DNA from: Ianthella basta
Lineage: Eukaryota; Porifera; Demospongiae; Verongiida; Ianthellidae
Direction of reading: 5' to 3'
NCBI GenBank assembly: GCA_964019415.1
Contig: OZ025879.1
Span: forward strand, 3,860,637 to 3,924,636
Length of the DNA: 64,000 nucleotides
Within the stretch, counting starts at the first letter, position 1, and every line of letters starts with the position of its first letter. Shown here in pieces: positions 1 to 13,400 of the stretch. The position numbers and the translations under genes were made by a program. A model generated the notes under the pieces. That model searched no databases, was not told the DNA's origin, and was given only the letters and a program-made list of their open reading frames with translations.

Positions 1-473
1 GCATTAACCATAGAGAGTAAAAGAAAGCTTTTACCATAGTGTTATGCCACTTTCCACTGGCTGTATTTTCTTGTAGGTTAGAAACCTCCACAAGCAAGTT
101 CACAAATGGAGGTTTCCAGGCCTTTGGGAGACTTTGCTATGCGAGACACGCCATTTTTAGATGACATAATTGAATGCTTTGGCAACATTCATTTGCCTTA
201 TCCTCCTTCAAATTTAGTTAAATTGCTTAGCAACATTGTCATGTATTCGTTTCGAGTTGCTACATGGCTAGCCTCGGCCAAAGTTAGCTTGCGCGCCATT
301 TGAAGGACATCTGCATTTGTGCATTTCCCCGCTATTTTAATTACTGCACAGTTGGTTTCCAGTCACTCTGCATTCTTTCGGTGGGTTAGTGTGGAACCCA
401 GGTACGTAGCTAGCTGAAATCTCGAGCCTGACAGCGGTTTGCAACCAAACTTTCTCAGAGGCACCATGCTATG

Positions 474-679
474 CCTTAGAGCGCTACCAGGGGAGCAACT
501 CAACATTTCAACACACCCCATTTCTATGGATTTCACTCAGCATACCAAAATCCTTTGTTAGCTAGCTACCTAGATCCAAGGGATATACATAGCTAGAGAT
601 TTAGTTATGCTGAGTGAAATCCACAGAAGTGAGGTATGTCAAAATGTTGAGTTGCTCCCCCGGTAACGCTCTAAGGCTT
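474..679. repeat. Foldback (MITE-like) inverted repeat
   Basis: The two ends are inverted copies. The left arm runs from GCCTTAGAGCG through GAGCAACTCAACATTT to GGATTTCACTCAGCATA, and the right arm is its reverse complement with a few mismatches. The loop is about 60 bp. No coding potential is seen. It is most likely a small non-autonomous DNA transposon; I could not define a target duplication. Confidence 0.6.
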
Positions 680-1830
680 TTCCAGTTGATCATTCCTAAA
701 TCCTTTCACATTTTTGAGGAAACATTTCTCTAGTTTGTATACTTTTGCATATCCAAAAGAGTGTACATCAACATCTTGAGCTGATTATAATACCTGTTTC
801 TTAAACCTATCAAGAAGATGGTGCAGAACATAGAGGATATACGTATGTCACTCTAGAACAACTGCCATGTGCATATGTATAGTCTAGCGTGCTAGACTAG
901 TTAACGTACTGTGATGGACACATGATCGTACTTTGAAACGTGACCATATCTTACCTGTATTGTTGTGATCAGCTGTGTATGTTGTGGCTTGTGTACTGTA
1001 TCCGTTAGTTACGGATTATGCTGACCTGCTGTATTATTGATTTATGCATGGGATGTAATTGGTGCAGCTGTACTTCTGATTTTGGTTACTGTGGTTGTTG
1101 GAGACTAGCGTTTTGCAGTGAGTTGTACCTCTTGTTGTTTGGCCGCAGTGTCGTGCCTAATCATTGCTCCTGTTTAGTGTTGCCGAACGTTCCTTCGTAC
1201 AACGAAGTCTCTGTGACATTCGGATGCTCTATCACAGTACTGAAGTGGTATATAGATCCCGTTACCATGGTAACGGGCGCTCTATGCGATGTTTCTAAAT
1301 CTCGTAGACTTTCTCTTGTATTTCGCGCGGGATCTAAATCATTTAGATACCGGGTGTCTAAATCCCGTAGATCCCTGCAGCTGAAGAGAACTGCAGCTGG
1401 AATAACAATTGTGGCGCCATAACATACGATACGATGCACAGGTCGCCCGGCTTACTTATTTCGTCGATAAATAGGGTGCAGCAACAATCCGGCTACGAAC
1501 CAGAGTCAAGAAATTGGAACTGCAGCTGGTTACAAGCTACGTGGGGAACAGGCTTTGGTAGCTACGTACACGGCTCTGGGAAACGCTGTGGCTGACGTGG
1601 CTGACAGTAAGTAAGCTTACGCTTAGCTGACGCACCGCATCCACTGCCGACCTGTAGGAAACGTCCGCTGCGAGATGAACAACCCAACTTTAGACCCGAA
1701 TCACATGAGGTTATATCCGCCATTGTCAGGAGTAGCTAACTACTTCCGGTAGAGGCGTGATGACGCAAGGACGAGTATGTAAACTGATTCGCTGCCTGCT
1801 CCTTACCCAATCATTTGGGATCTATAACAC
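680..1830. other. Non-coding stretch left of the first host gene
   Basis: No recognisable gene. Around 1255-1395 there are short internal repeats of TCTAAATCYCGTAGA plus small palindromes (GTTACCATGGTAAC, CTGCAGCTG). The open frames over this part (1018-1422 on plus and its antisense) match no family I know and have repeat-like composition, so I do not call them genes. Confidence 0.4.
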
Positions 1831-1944
1831 TTAAATGCTGACCAATCGGTGTCTCTGAAGATTTAGACCACTCAGCACTCGGGCGCTTCGCGCCCTCGTG
1901 CCTCGTGCTCTAAATCTCAGAGACACCTCTTGGTCAGCATTTAA
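1831..1944. repeat. Short foldback element flanked by TTAA
   Basis: Inverted arms start at ATGCTGACCA (1835) and end at TGGTCAGCAT (1940). They extend through GTGTCTCTGA / TCAGAGACAC. TTAA lies immediately outside each end (1831-1834 and 1941-1944), which is the target duplication used by piggyBac-type transposases. The GC-rich loop (about 1870-1905) has a small internal palindrome. It is non-coding, presumably a piggyBac-mobilised MITE. Confidence 0.6.
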
Positions 1945-3067
1945 CTATTACATAGACACACAGCAACAAAATGGCAGCATCGGGGTATCTTTATTACAGA
2001 GGGAAGACAAACTTCGTGCTCGCTCCAACGCTGTACTTATTGCACTGACACCAGCGCTCACATCCTAGTCCATGACCTAGGTACATAATTTAGGAGCATA
2101 GGTGTCCTGTGTCATGCGCTAGGAGTGCACAAAAATTCAGTGGGAAGGAGAATGAGAACTAGTGTATAAAATTCCTTTAGAATTAAAAGGGATTTAGGAG
2201 TGGTCAGCAAAAAAGCCGGAAAGAAGTAAACAGTAACTCAACACCGTGATAAACCACATTTCCGTGAAGTTTGCTCTGCATTCCCAATTTCCCTGTACAG
2301 CTGCATGGACCTAAATGTCTAGCTAGCTAGTCCCATTCTAATCTAAAGAAAGTTTTGTACACTAGTTAGTACAGTGCTTGCATATTCAAAGGACTATGGC
2401 TACATCAAATTAATACTTGTGCTGACACATAACCCTTCTTAATTTAGATGAAGATTCTGCTGAACATCAAGCACACTTTAGATGAACCAGCTACCATGTA
2501 GCATAACAGTATACCAGCACAACAAAATGGCGGCATTGGGGTATCTCAATACACGGGGAAGACTTCCCTATTTTGTCTACTCCTATCTTAATGTATCTTA
2601 TTGTATGTTCTTCCCAGGCCATAGCTGAACTGCAGGAACAGCATGTAATACAGTGCAGCACACTGAGGCATTTTCCTGTTGGGGGTTAAACCTTTACTAC
2701 ACAGGACAACTAGCCTTCGTCTAGGACACAGGGCAAGCATATTTTTCTCAGAACAGTTGGCACCTATGTAAGCAGCATTTCTAAGAACAGTTGGCACCTA
2801 TGTAAGCAGCATTTTTATGTGGCTGAGCTTTACACAAGTTCTGCAATCTGACAAAAGTGAAAACCATTACGGCAATTTTACCAGAACTTTTCCCACACAG
2901 CAGAGCCCAACAAAGGGGAAGGAGTTAGGGTTAGCTACACTAAAGATGATACTGGGGTCCATTTTGTGTATATTCAGGCCATGTTATTCAAAGGCACACG
3001 ATGAATTTGGAATGGGAATCAGTTGGTAATCACTAGCTTAACATTTAAGCAGGTATTATACACTCAC
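1945..3067. other. Non-coding stretch with two related segments and a 34-bp tandem duplication
   Basis: The segments at about 1965-2010 and 2520-2570 resemble each other (both contain ACAAAATGGC followed by GGGGTATCT), suggesting two copies of an unnamed repeat. At 2751-2814 a 34-bp unit beginning GAACAGTTGGCACC occurs twice in tandem. Downstream exons of the minus-strand ABHD12-like gene would be expected here or further left, but I could not find its C-terminal half. Confidence 0.4.
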
Positions 3068-3695
3068 TAGAGTGGGACAACTGAACAGCCAACTTTGAAG
3101 CAGGTGCAGTTCCCAAAGAATGCCCATATACAAAAACTTGTGCCTGTCCCACTTGAGGTAACAACCAGTTCCAAACCAGTTCAAGGTCTTCTAGTAGTCC
3201 TTCTTCTGACGGTGAGCCAATTGAATCCCCAAATCCTCGGTAATCAAATGTCACCACATGGTATCCATAGGAAGATAGCTGCTGATAAAGCTGCACTCGA
3301 TGATGCACTGCCCTAGAACCTGTATTTCCATGAGCATAAACAACCACTGAAGCTCCATTGCCAAGTAAATCCGAATAGCTTTCGTCAGTGACATCCTTGT
3401 ATTGGGCAGGCAAAATGTGCCAGAGACAAACGTTTGCTTTATCGTATTGTGTCAAGCAGACATGTCGGGTGCCTTCCAGTCCAAAGTATTCTGGGTCTGA
3501 CAGATCCCCCATGAGCGGTAGTGGTATGAAATTGACATATATCATCATGGACTGCAATTTAAGGCTGTACCGCAAAGCCAAAGGAAGCGTAAAATACAAA
3601 AGAATCCATGGAGTAATAAACCATCTTCGTAGTCCAACATGTGTCAAACAACAGAGCCGCAACCCAATAGCGGTCGCCATTTTTAGTCTCTTCAT
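3068..3695 (-). CDS. ABHD12: ABHD12-like serine hydrolase, first coding exon (partial gene)
   Basis: The frame reads from an ATG at 3695 (MKRLKMATAIGL) to a consensus splice donor GTGAGT at 3067-3062, about 209 codons. A TAG stop lies upstream with no earlier ATG, which fixes the start. A hydrophobic segment near residues 25-55 is the expected membrane anchor. It is followed by an alpha/beta-hydrolase core: YAHGN (oxyanion side), FDYRGFGDS, then the nucleophile elbow GHSLG with the catalytic Ser near residue 193. The order and wording fit ABHD12/ABHD12B, membrane-anchored lysophosphatidylserine/monoacylglycerol lipases of the ER. The human protein is about 400 residues, so the C-terminal half with the catalytic Asp and His is missing here. 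It should lie in further exons to the left, and I could not find them. ABHD12 versus another ABHD12-like paralogue is not settled. Confidence 0.85.
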
Positions 3696-4100
3696 AATTG
3701 CATTCCTGACATTATATATATTATATATATTAGTTAACCGGTTCCTAGCCACCACTTCCGCTAACAAAATGGCCGCGGAAAAGGTGGTGTGTAATCTGGC
3801 GCGCTAGCCCATCCACCACGCGTAGGAGGGTCTGGCTTCACTTGTACAACGTTTTCGTGCAGGATCTGACTTTCGCGATCCACCGGTTAGGGTAGTGCTA
3901 ATTTATGATGCAAGATGCGAGATGCATGATGCAAGATACGGAGGGGGCAAGGGAGTAGTCTCGTCCCCAGCCTACTTCCGGCCGCCATTTTGCAATGGCC
4001 CGAAAAGCTTACGAGCCTAATCTGACCGTGCCACGTGCGTCGCTGCTGACACGGCACGTGACTCGAACCACGTTGTCTGTGGTAATTGAACGAAGAGAGA
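3696..4100. promoter_or_regulatory. Shared upstream region between divergent ABHD12-like and SURF4 genes
   Basis: About 400 bp separate the two start codons, which point away from each other, so a bidirectional promoter is likely. I see no TATA box in a convincing position. The stretch has CG-containing sites, a CACGTG E-box within ACGGCACGTGACTC near 4051-4064 and another at 4032, and two sites in CACTTCCGC / ACTTCCGGCC contexts (3750s and 3970s) of the type bound by ETS factors. A short ATGATGCAAGATGC repeat lies at 3905-3935. The segment after GTAGTCTCGTCCCC (3956) resembles the end of the mobile element at 61447. Confidence 0.5.
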
Positions 4101-4406
4101 ATGGACAAAGTATTGAGTCAGCTTGAAGATGCTGCAGATAGCATACTGAGACACTCCAAGAGCTATATACCACATTTAGCTCGTTTCTGCCTGATTTCCA
4201 CCTTTCTTGATGATGCGATCCGCATGTGGTTCCAGTGGACGGATCAGGCGGATTATGTGAATATCACGTGGCATTGTGGTCCATTCGTGGCCAATTTGTT
4301 TGTTCTTTGGAACTTGTTCGCGCAACTGATCGGCTGTGGTATGGTACTTCTTCGCAGAAAGGTGGCCCTAGCCGTGGGTGTGCTCTTTGCCGTAATAGTG
4401 ATCCAG
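4101..4406 (+). CDS. SURF4: SURF4 exon 1
   Basis: Encodes residues 1-102, including the cytosolic N-terminus (MDKVLSQLEDAADSILRHSK) and the first membrane segments. It ends in phase 0 at VIVIQ, followed by GTGAGT. The frame stays open for 11 more codons into the intron by chance. Confidence 0.93.
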
Positions 4407-7400
4407 GTGAGTGCAGTGTGGTACTTGTGCATAAGATAGAAGAGTCAGTTGTGATTACGAAATCTAATGAAAGTCACGAGTCGAAAGAAAGGTAAGCAAA
4501 GAAATTTGTTCATGTTACAACCAACTCATCTTTCTTAAGTACAAATAGAAGTGGATTACTATAGTGCATGGGTTGATAAGTGGCTGCAGTGAGCAGCCTG
4601 CCTGTCAGGCTAGTGGAAGCTTGCCACCATTCAATACTGGCTTGTTGTATGCTGGTTCTAAGTAGCAACAGCTAACAGCGCATCTGCAAGATTAGTTGAA
4701 CTGTTCCATCATTCTGAACTATCTTATATCAATCAATCAATCAATCAGACTTGACATCATTAAATTAGTATGCATACATAAGTACAGACATACATAATAC
4801 TACTGAATATACATGAAGCCATATGGCAAAATTGCGATTGAAAACAATATAGGACTACCACAAATAGCCCCTAAAATGGATATGAACGAGTAATAGCTAG
4901 GTGTATGCCAAGGCGTAAGAGTGCCTCGCATGATATTGACTAATGTAGCTACATTTATGCACAGAAATATGGTTACTGTGTGAAGTTCATTGGCATTAAA
5001 TGAAGCAAAGCAGCACATGTAGCCCTATCAAAAATATGAACAGTACATGGATTGTGACTAGGGGTGGGCGGTCTTTCGGTATATTTAGTTAACTTCGGTG
5101 TTTACTGAATACCGAATGTTATCGGTTGGTTGAATAGGGATAACGAGATACCGATTCTTTTCAGTTTTACTTGGTATGAGCTACATTTGTAACTAATACT
5201 TCCATACTTAGGAATGGTAGTCCACAGCAGCAGGCAGGACAGGCAGGAATTAGGTCTACAGTAAGAGGCCGTTTCGACGTTTATTTTTGTAGAACGTGTC
5301 CTCACTTGTCGCGCTTCGTCGCTTTTTCGTTCTTCTTGAAGCGCCACCCTTCATCTCTGGAGTGAAACTTCTTAATGATGGTGAAGTTTCCGAGTACCCC
5401 CTGGCATCTGTCGGCTCGGTAAAGAAGTCTGCTTCGAATCTGAGCGTCGCTTGCTATCGGCCATGTTTTCATTCACAATATACGAATTTTGCAATACAAT
5501 ATCCAGAGGTATCCTAACTTCGCGAGTATTTTTAGCAATGTTGGTTTGCAAATCTGTCAATCTGTCTGTTTGCAAATCTGTCAATCAAAACAGTTGAAAC
5601 ACTTTCAAATACAGATGCAGTAAGTCAATGAAAGCTAAATAGCCTATTTAGTCAGTTTTTAGTAATACCGAGGTATTTGTTGGAATATTTATTCAGCATT
5701 GAAATAAGTCAATACCACCCACCTTTAGTGGCCGTTATTATATGACATTTGCATACAGGGTGTGACGTCATGTCCTATCAATGACAGATTACTCAGGCTG
5801 CAACTGCACTATATACCACTACAACCAGCTCATATTGCATTGTTTACACAACAGCTTTCATTTGCAATGCAGTAGCATATTGGTTAATGTGTAAAAGAGT
5901 AGAAGGGGATCACATTTGGAATTACTACTTCCTCATGCATGGCCCCACATGTGCTTTTTCAGAGCAATCCTCAGTTGATTCACATGTTTTAAGGTTTTAT
6001 TGCCGAACTAAGTATGCACATTTGTACACACTTTATTAAGTTATTTATAGTTACTTTGTTTCCTGAATCAGTTTTTACCACATTTTTGTCTCAAATCTAG
6101 GAACATCTAGTGTATTTGCAACTGACGTGATGTTACTGCAAAAGATTATAAAGAAGTTAACATTTCCCTCTGCATCAGCATCCCACTTCATTGTTCTGTC
6201 TTGTGGCTATGGCCCATTGTCTTGCCCATTGGCCATTGTCATTGCATTGCTCATTGCCCATTGTCATTGCCCTATGGCCATTGTCTTGTTCATGTCACAT
6301 TTGGCCCAAGTTTACATTGACACTTTTTAAGGTGTGGAATGGCTGGTGAAATCTGACAGAAACATCATTGTTATATTCCATGCTGTTTGACACCTCAGTC
6401 ACTGCTGCAATGCAAGTATAATACCCTTTCATACATGGTGTTAACCTGTGACAAAGATATTGTGAATTATTACCTATCTATCCGTGTGCAGATTATGGTG
6501 TACTCTGTTCTATGGGATGCCAGGTTTTTTCTAAGGTAAGTACTATTACAAGTTTAATTGTTTTAAGTCTGGCACTTGCTTTATGAGCTTATTGATGAAG
6601 CAACTGTGTGTGTTTACAGAAAGCTCTTGGATGTCAACTCCATAAGCATGTATATCATATTTGGAACTTGCAATGTCATGCATTTTTAATACTACCAAAG
6701 ACACCCTTATGTTGTTCTCATTGTGACACTCCATCGCATGACTTAATGTTACAGATGTGTTTGGATTGTGCTGGCCGTCTGTATGCCATAATACAATGGG
6801 AAAGTAGTAGTATTCCTAAAAACCGGCAAAAAGGGTGCACATGAGGAAAATTTGGTGTATATTTGGTATATATAGTTACAATATATGGCACTAGCAGGAA
6901 AGCCCGCTTCGACAGCATTCCCTGCTTTCGCACCCAACAATGGAGAGTCGAGTGTAGCTTATGATGGCATGTGCATACCAGCTGGTGGGAGACAACCATC
7001 TTACAGGTGATACCAGCCTGTATTGCATGTGTCACAATGTTGACAGATAGCTAGCTAGCTATTTTTGACTGTGTGTGAAACATACTCACAAAAGGAAAAT
7101 GTTCTGATGACACCCTACATCAAAGGATTGCTTCCATGTTGCTGCGTTCTGGTGTCATATGGTAGCCGATTTACATTGTGGTTCAGCTACAGCGCAATGC
7201 TAAGTCTGCGTATTTCCATCGTCTGTTGCTCAAGAAGTCTCATCCATTGGCTCTGTGGAATACACTCAAGTTGGCTACCCGCACTTCAGTACACACAGAT
7301 AACTCATTTTCCACTGGCTCAGATCCTACCTCCATTGCTGACAACCTTTGCTTCAGTCAGTTGCAACACCATTGCTCCTGCCTTTCTTTCTTCTGTTTCC

Positions 7401-10400
7401 TCCCCAGCCACTCCCACTTCTACTTCCATGCCCATCCTCTCTCTGACTCCAACTACTCCTGAATGGTGTGAACAAGCTCTCTCCAAGCTGAAACCCAGAT
7501 GTGCTACAGGCCTTGATCAACTACCTCCATCTGCACTTATTGCTGGTTGTTCCGTCATCTGCTTTCTGCTCTCATCCATCATCAATTCATCTATCTCTTC
7601 TTCCAACTTTCCCTGTCAATGGAAATGTGCCTCAATCCGTCCACTCCACAAGGGGGGTGACCGCGAGAAGGCAACAAACTACAGACCCATCTCCATTATT
7701 CCAGCTACTAGCAAACTCATGGAAAAACACGTCCAACTTCAGCTGTCTTCACACCTGAACTCCGAAAGCCTTCTCTTTCCTCTTCAGTCTGGCTTTCGCC
7801 CTTCCCACTCCACACAGACTTTACTTCTTCATTGCTTAGACAGGTGGTACAAGGCTCTTGATCAGAAGAAATTAGTTGGAGTCGTCTTTCTAGACATCTC
7901 CAAGGCCTTTGACACTGTCAGCCACGAACTTCTGTTATCTAAGCTTTCTAACCTTGGCCTCTCTGTTTCTGCTCTTTCCTGGTTTTGTTCTTATCTTTCA
8001 AATCGCTGCCATGTCACTCGTGTCGCTGACTCTTACTCTTCCCCTGGTTTCCCTTGCTCTGGTGTTCCTCAAGGCTCGGTACTTGGTCCTACTCTTTTCT
8101 CTGTTTTTATGAATGATCTTTCGTCTGTGCTTCCTCCTTACTCCACAGTACTGTTCGCAGATGACACCATCTACATCGTCAGCAACAATCTTTCCTCCAT
8201 TCAATCCTCATTGCAGCTTTGCCTGGACCTTGCCAACCTATGGCTACAGAGAAATGGCTTGAAGATCAATGTGTCAAAGACCAAGTTGATGTTAATTCAT
8301 TCCAGCAGAAAGATTGTGGATGGCAACTTAACACTGAAGATTGAGGAAAATATTGTGGAGCAGGTTCGGTGCTACAAATTCCTTGGAATATTAGTCAACG
8401 ACACATGGGTTGCATGGGTTGATCACATTGACATGGTTTGTAAGAAGGTCTCTCACAGTCTAAATTTGCTTCGTCGTCTCTCCTGGTTTCTTCCCCAGCC
8501 TCTCCTGGTTCTTTTTCTCAAGTCCTACATACTCCCCCACTTTGACTACTGTGATGTTGTGTAGTTGGGCTGTACCAAATCTGAGTCCCATCGCCTTGAG
8601 TCTTTGTTGAACTTTGCTTGCCGTACTGTTCTTTGTAGATGTAAACACTCTTCTGCTTCTGATGCTCGCCACAATCTTGGTCTATCAACACTGTCCTCCA
8701 GAAGGAAGCTTCATCTTTCCCAGACTGTCTTCAAGTGCCTCTCTTCCCGATGTCCGTCCTACCTATCTCAGCTTTTCTCTGGTCCAAACTCCTCTCATCA
8801 CACTCGGTTGTACTCTTCTTGTCAACTCAACCTCCCACTCACAAGGTCATCTTTTGGTCAAAGGTCATTCAGTTTCACTGGTGCCTCTATGTGGTGATCA
8901 CTCCCTGCGAACATCCGCGAGTCGAAAGATTTCCGCGCTTTCTCTACCAAGTGCGATGTTTTCCTCCTGGACTGACCTTTATGTGCATGCACAGTCATGA
9001 TTTATTTTCCATTTTAAATTTTTATAACTGCTTGAATGAACCCAACAATGTAAATCCTCCATGCAAGTCTTCACTTTTACATCATTTCGTCTCTCTGTTT
9101 TGTTTTGTACTGTGTTCCCTATTCTTTTCCCCTTTTCTTTACTGGGCACCTGGGAGAATGGCCTATGGCTAAAGGCTCCCCAGTCTAAATAATGATCCCC
9201 TGACCCTGACCCTGATCAGCATGGTGGCATATGTAGTGTTACTTGCAGCTCTGTTGCAGGGAAGAGGACGAGCACTCTCCCTTTGGCATGTTGTATACAC
9301 AGTCCATAAACGTACAATGAGCATGGAGTCTTTTTCCATAATTGAGGCAAATTATGCAGTGCTCTTCTCAGCCATAGCAAATCGTCATCTGTTTACCACC
9401 CTATGACCCCCCCCATGTGGTGCCCCATAATAGTCCAGCATTTTGCATTGATCGCACGCAAGCTGCAGGAGGAGTTTGTCAACAGACAATCCGGTTGTAC
9501 GAAATTATTAGGGCAAGCCTGAGCAAGCCCCACACGCAAAGTATGGTGATTTTGTCTGTTTATATATGTGTATACATCTATCATACGTCCTGCCATACAA
9601 AGGATTCCCTGTTGATTCAGGGAGCAACCCCTTATAAATGCACACTTGGCACTCTTAAGTAGTGTCCAACATGTAAAATCACCGAAGATTAGATAAACAA
9701 ACATTTCCAAGACTTAGCTCACCTTGTAGCCTGATCCATCCTGTTACAAAACCTTAGCAAACCGTTTGTGAAACTTCAGATCCTAGCAAATGACCCGCTC
9801 GATGCGAAAACTATCATTTTAAGTCCTTCAACACTTCACCGAGCAATGGTGGCCATTTTACTTTAGCAAATAAGTATTATGCAATTACAGAAATGACTCA
9901 CCCGGAGAATGGCCACTTCTACTACTAATGGAGATAGATGAAAGGGACAAAAAATTAGCATTATTAGAAGTCTATTGGTGAGTGTTCTCTACACCATTGT
10001 ATGCATGTCTATTTCAATAACTTGTCTGCAACTGTGGACCTAGCACTGGATCTCTTTAGATCAGGACTGTATAGCTATGGAATGCTAAGAATTAATCATA
10101 AAGGTTTCCCTGTTGCATTGAAGTCTGCAGGAAAGAGGAGTCTCAGTATAAGAGGAGAAAGCAAAACCAGGAACCAGGTTAATCTAACGGCATTTGTTTG
10201 GCAAGATAATTAGCCTGTGGTTATTGAAGCCAACTCAGATCCCGCCACCCATTTCTGTGCAATGCAAGAACAAGGATGGAACATCCAAAACATATTAGTG
10301 CCCAACTCACGTACATCATACAAACAACATATGGGTGGTGTGGACACAAATGACCAAATGCGGGAATCACTATAAGTATGCAGCTGACGAAGGCTCTTGA

Positions 10401-13400
10401 GGGACTTTTGCACATCTCTCACAAGAGAGTTGATAGCCACTTCCTCCAGCTGAAAACGAGCAGGACAACCATCTATTAATTGCCCACCAACCACAAGATT
10501 CTTTAGCATCAATTTCTTTATGGAAGTAGTAGACAAACTCCACCATCTGAGTAGTTATGTCATGACACTGACTGGTACTGCAATGACTGCAATCTGTACC
10601 TGTGCCACACTGGACTACAAGCAACTAACTTCTTCCAGACGTACCATGCCATATATTACTTGTTGATGGGCCTACCGTTTTATTCTATATATTTAGGTAG
10701 TACTAAGTCTTCATCATCTTCAGACTTTGTTGGACTAGCATATTTGTCATCTAAAGCCTTAAACTGTCTCTCCTAAACAGATGCAACGTCTTCTGGTATA
10801 AGTCGCCACAATATACTGTTGAATTTCCTGTCATTTCTTGGCAATAGAACATCAGTTTTCCCTCGTTCGACTGTCATTCTCCTCAATCGTTAGCCAACAA
10901 CTAACCATGTGGCTTTACTTAGTGTGTAACGCTGGTTGCAAAGTAAAACACAGTAATTTTACATTCACCTGTACTCAAATTACTCTACAATGCAAGTTAA
11001 TTTTTTTCATGCATGTGTTACAACTGTATGCTTGTGACGACTTTGTGAAAGCTGTTTTGTGCATGTTGTGCAGCTGTGTGTGCATGTACTGCAGTAGACC
11101 CTCACTAATCCGAACAGCCCTGTACCAATAACTGTAAAACTGTTCGAATTATTGAATTTGTTTGGACTATCGAAATTGTGATACACTACGGCATCTTGTA
11201 TTGTAGATCACTACATACATGTACATATTACATGTGTACATATTATACGTACATCAGACTAAACAGAGAAACAATCAGTTAGCTTTTTCTGAGTAATACT
11301 GCTCAGTCTTTTCTTGGCTGCAAGTTCACATAGATCACTCAGCATGGATAGGTTGTACACACTAGCTCCATCTTGCTGCTGTAGCCAAGCTATGCAGCTG
11401 TCAAACATTTTGACAGCATGTCCATGTGGTATCAGTGGACAAGAGGGTTCAGATTCAGCCCCTGTCTCTGTGTCATCATCAGTGTCAAGTGAATGAGAGC
11501 TCATCACTTGCGAAATGATTTCTGCATCACTCAAGTGAGAATAACCTCTGTCATTTTCATCAGCTTGCAGCCACTCCCTAATGTCACTCTCCTCCAAGTC
11601 TTCTCCAAGAACCTGAAAATGGGAGTGGAACTCAACCACAGAAGGGTTTGTGTAAGGTTCCTGGTGGTCTTCTTGGCATTCCTCATCATTATCCTCCAAT
11701 GGGAGAATCTTTCTCCACGAGAGCCGAAGGGTCTGCTCTTTGATTTCATTCCAGGAGGCTACAATCATCTTTGACACTGTCAGCATGTTGATTCCTTTCA
11801 CAAAGTCAATGATAGATGTGCTGTCATCATCTTGAAGAACAAGTTCCTCAAGGATCTTCTTTCGATACCGGCGCTTTTTGCAGAAACTCACACCTTATGC
11901 TACACCGGAAATGATAATGTGGAAAAAAGTCACTGTTCGGATTTGCGACCAGCAAGGGTCTACTGTAGTCAGTTACATTTGTTTGTATTTGAGTATGGGT
12001 CTGTTCATACCTTTTGCATGTTAGCAAGAGTGGATAAGTACTAGTTATTTGCCGTTGCTAGGTGGTTGCTATGTTTATTGAGTGACTATAAAAGTGCTAC
12101 TTGCAGTGAGAGGTGACAATTTGTTATCAGACAGCGATTATATCTTATTGGAGAGCGATTATATCTTATTGGATAGCGAGTATATCTTATAGGAGAGCGA
12201 TTATATCTTATTGGAGAGCAAGAATATCTAATCGGGTTCACGAAAATATCTAATGGGGTTCAGTGTGATTCAATCAATAGCAACAACACTTCACATGCAA
12301 GTGCTTGCATTCAGATCAAAACACAAGAACAGTTCAATGAAGCATACAGTAACTCTACACTACCCAACCATTAATATGGTTGGGTTTTGAATATCTATGG
12401 TGCCACTGTAGTTTCAGTCATGGAAAAGGGCACAAAAAGCTTAAGCTTAATCCTATTGGAAGCACTGAGCAAACTGATTACTGCCGTTCTACCGTACTAC
12501 AGCTGTCAAAATTTGTGCGTCAATGGTGGCCGATTTTTCCGCGCGAAAGGACCCGGTCGGAAAGACATCTCAAATACGTAGCTAGCTAGCTAGCTAGCTT
12601 CTGAACAAACATGGTCTGTTCCGCCGCAGCTGATCACCGATCCATTGTGCTGTCCCACCGTCAGATTCCTCTGAGCCAGCTTGGCTCCCTCCGCCTCCAA
12701 TGCTGTCGGGCACACCTTCCGTCGACGCACGATTCACCAGCCAAATCTTGTTGGTGCCTCCAATTGCATTGCAGGAGCGGGGCAAGACGTCTCCTCCGTA
12801 GAGAAAGAGGTTTCCGGAGGTGTAGCGTATCGACAATTCTGCCTGGTTCACTTGGCTCCTCGCTAGCTAGCTCTCCTAAAGAATGAAAATGCATTGGATT
12901 TGCCCGCGCTCCCCTAATGCTTTCCTTATTTGGCAAGAAGCCAATTAACATTTGCCCACGCTTCCCTTTCTTCGGCAAATAAATCAGCGACATCCCTCAA
13001 GGAGGTGTTATAACTAATACTTATCACATGGGCGCAAGGGTGTTTGCTAATTTATCACACAAGGGCGCAAACTGCCCAAGTGCGATAAATTAGCAAAACG
13101 CCCGAGGGGCCATGTGATATTTGGCTTGTTACAGTTCAAACAAACGATTTACGCTTGAATTCCTTTGCCGTCGAATCATTTTACCAAATCAACTAGACTG
13201 TAATTACTACAGAATCCGGGGAACATGCTCTTCTTGACGAAGAAAGGTGAAGTGCTAAGCGTAGTGAGGGTAAAGGCTGTCAGCGGCCTCTTCTGAATAA
13301 GGCGACGATGGCGTTTGAGTCAGCGCTATGGCAGATGATTTTGAAGACCTGCTAACGGCGTATGAACTCAGAGCTTCTCTGCGGAATGCAGACTGCATAG

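Noticed and set aside
1018..1422. 134-codon Cys-rich open frame
   Set aside because: No family match, repeat-like composition, and an equally long frame on the other strand.
9221..9406. 61-codon ATG frame after the LINE
   Set aside because: No recognisable domain; lies between TE fragments.
12594..12993. Several 85-110 codon frames on both strands
   Set aside because: Mutually overlapping, no recognised motifs, no splice context.
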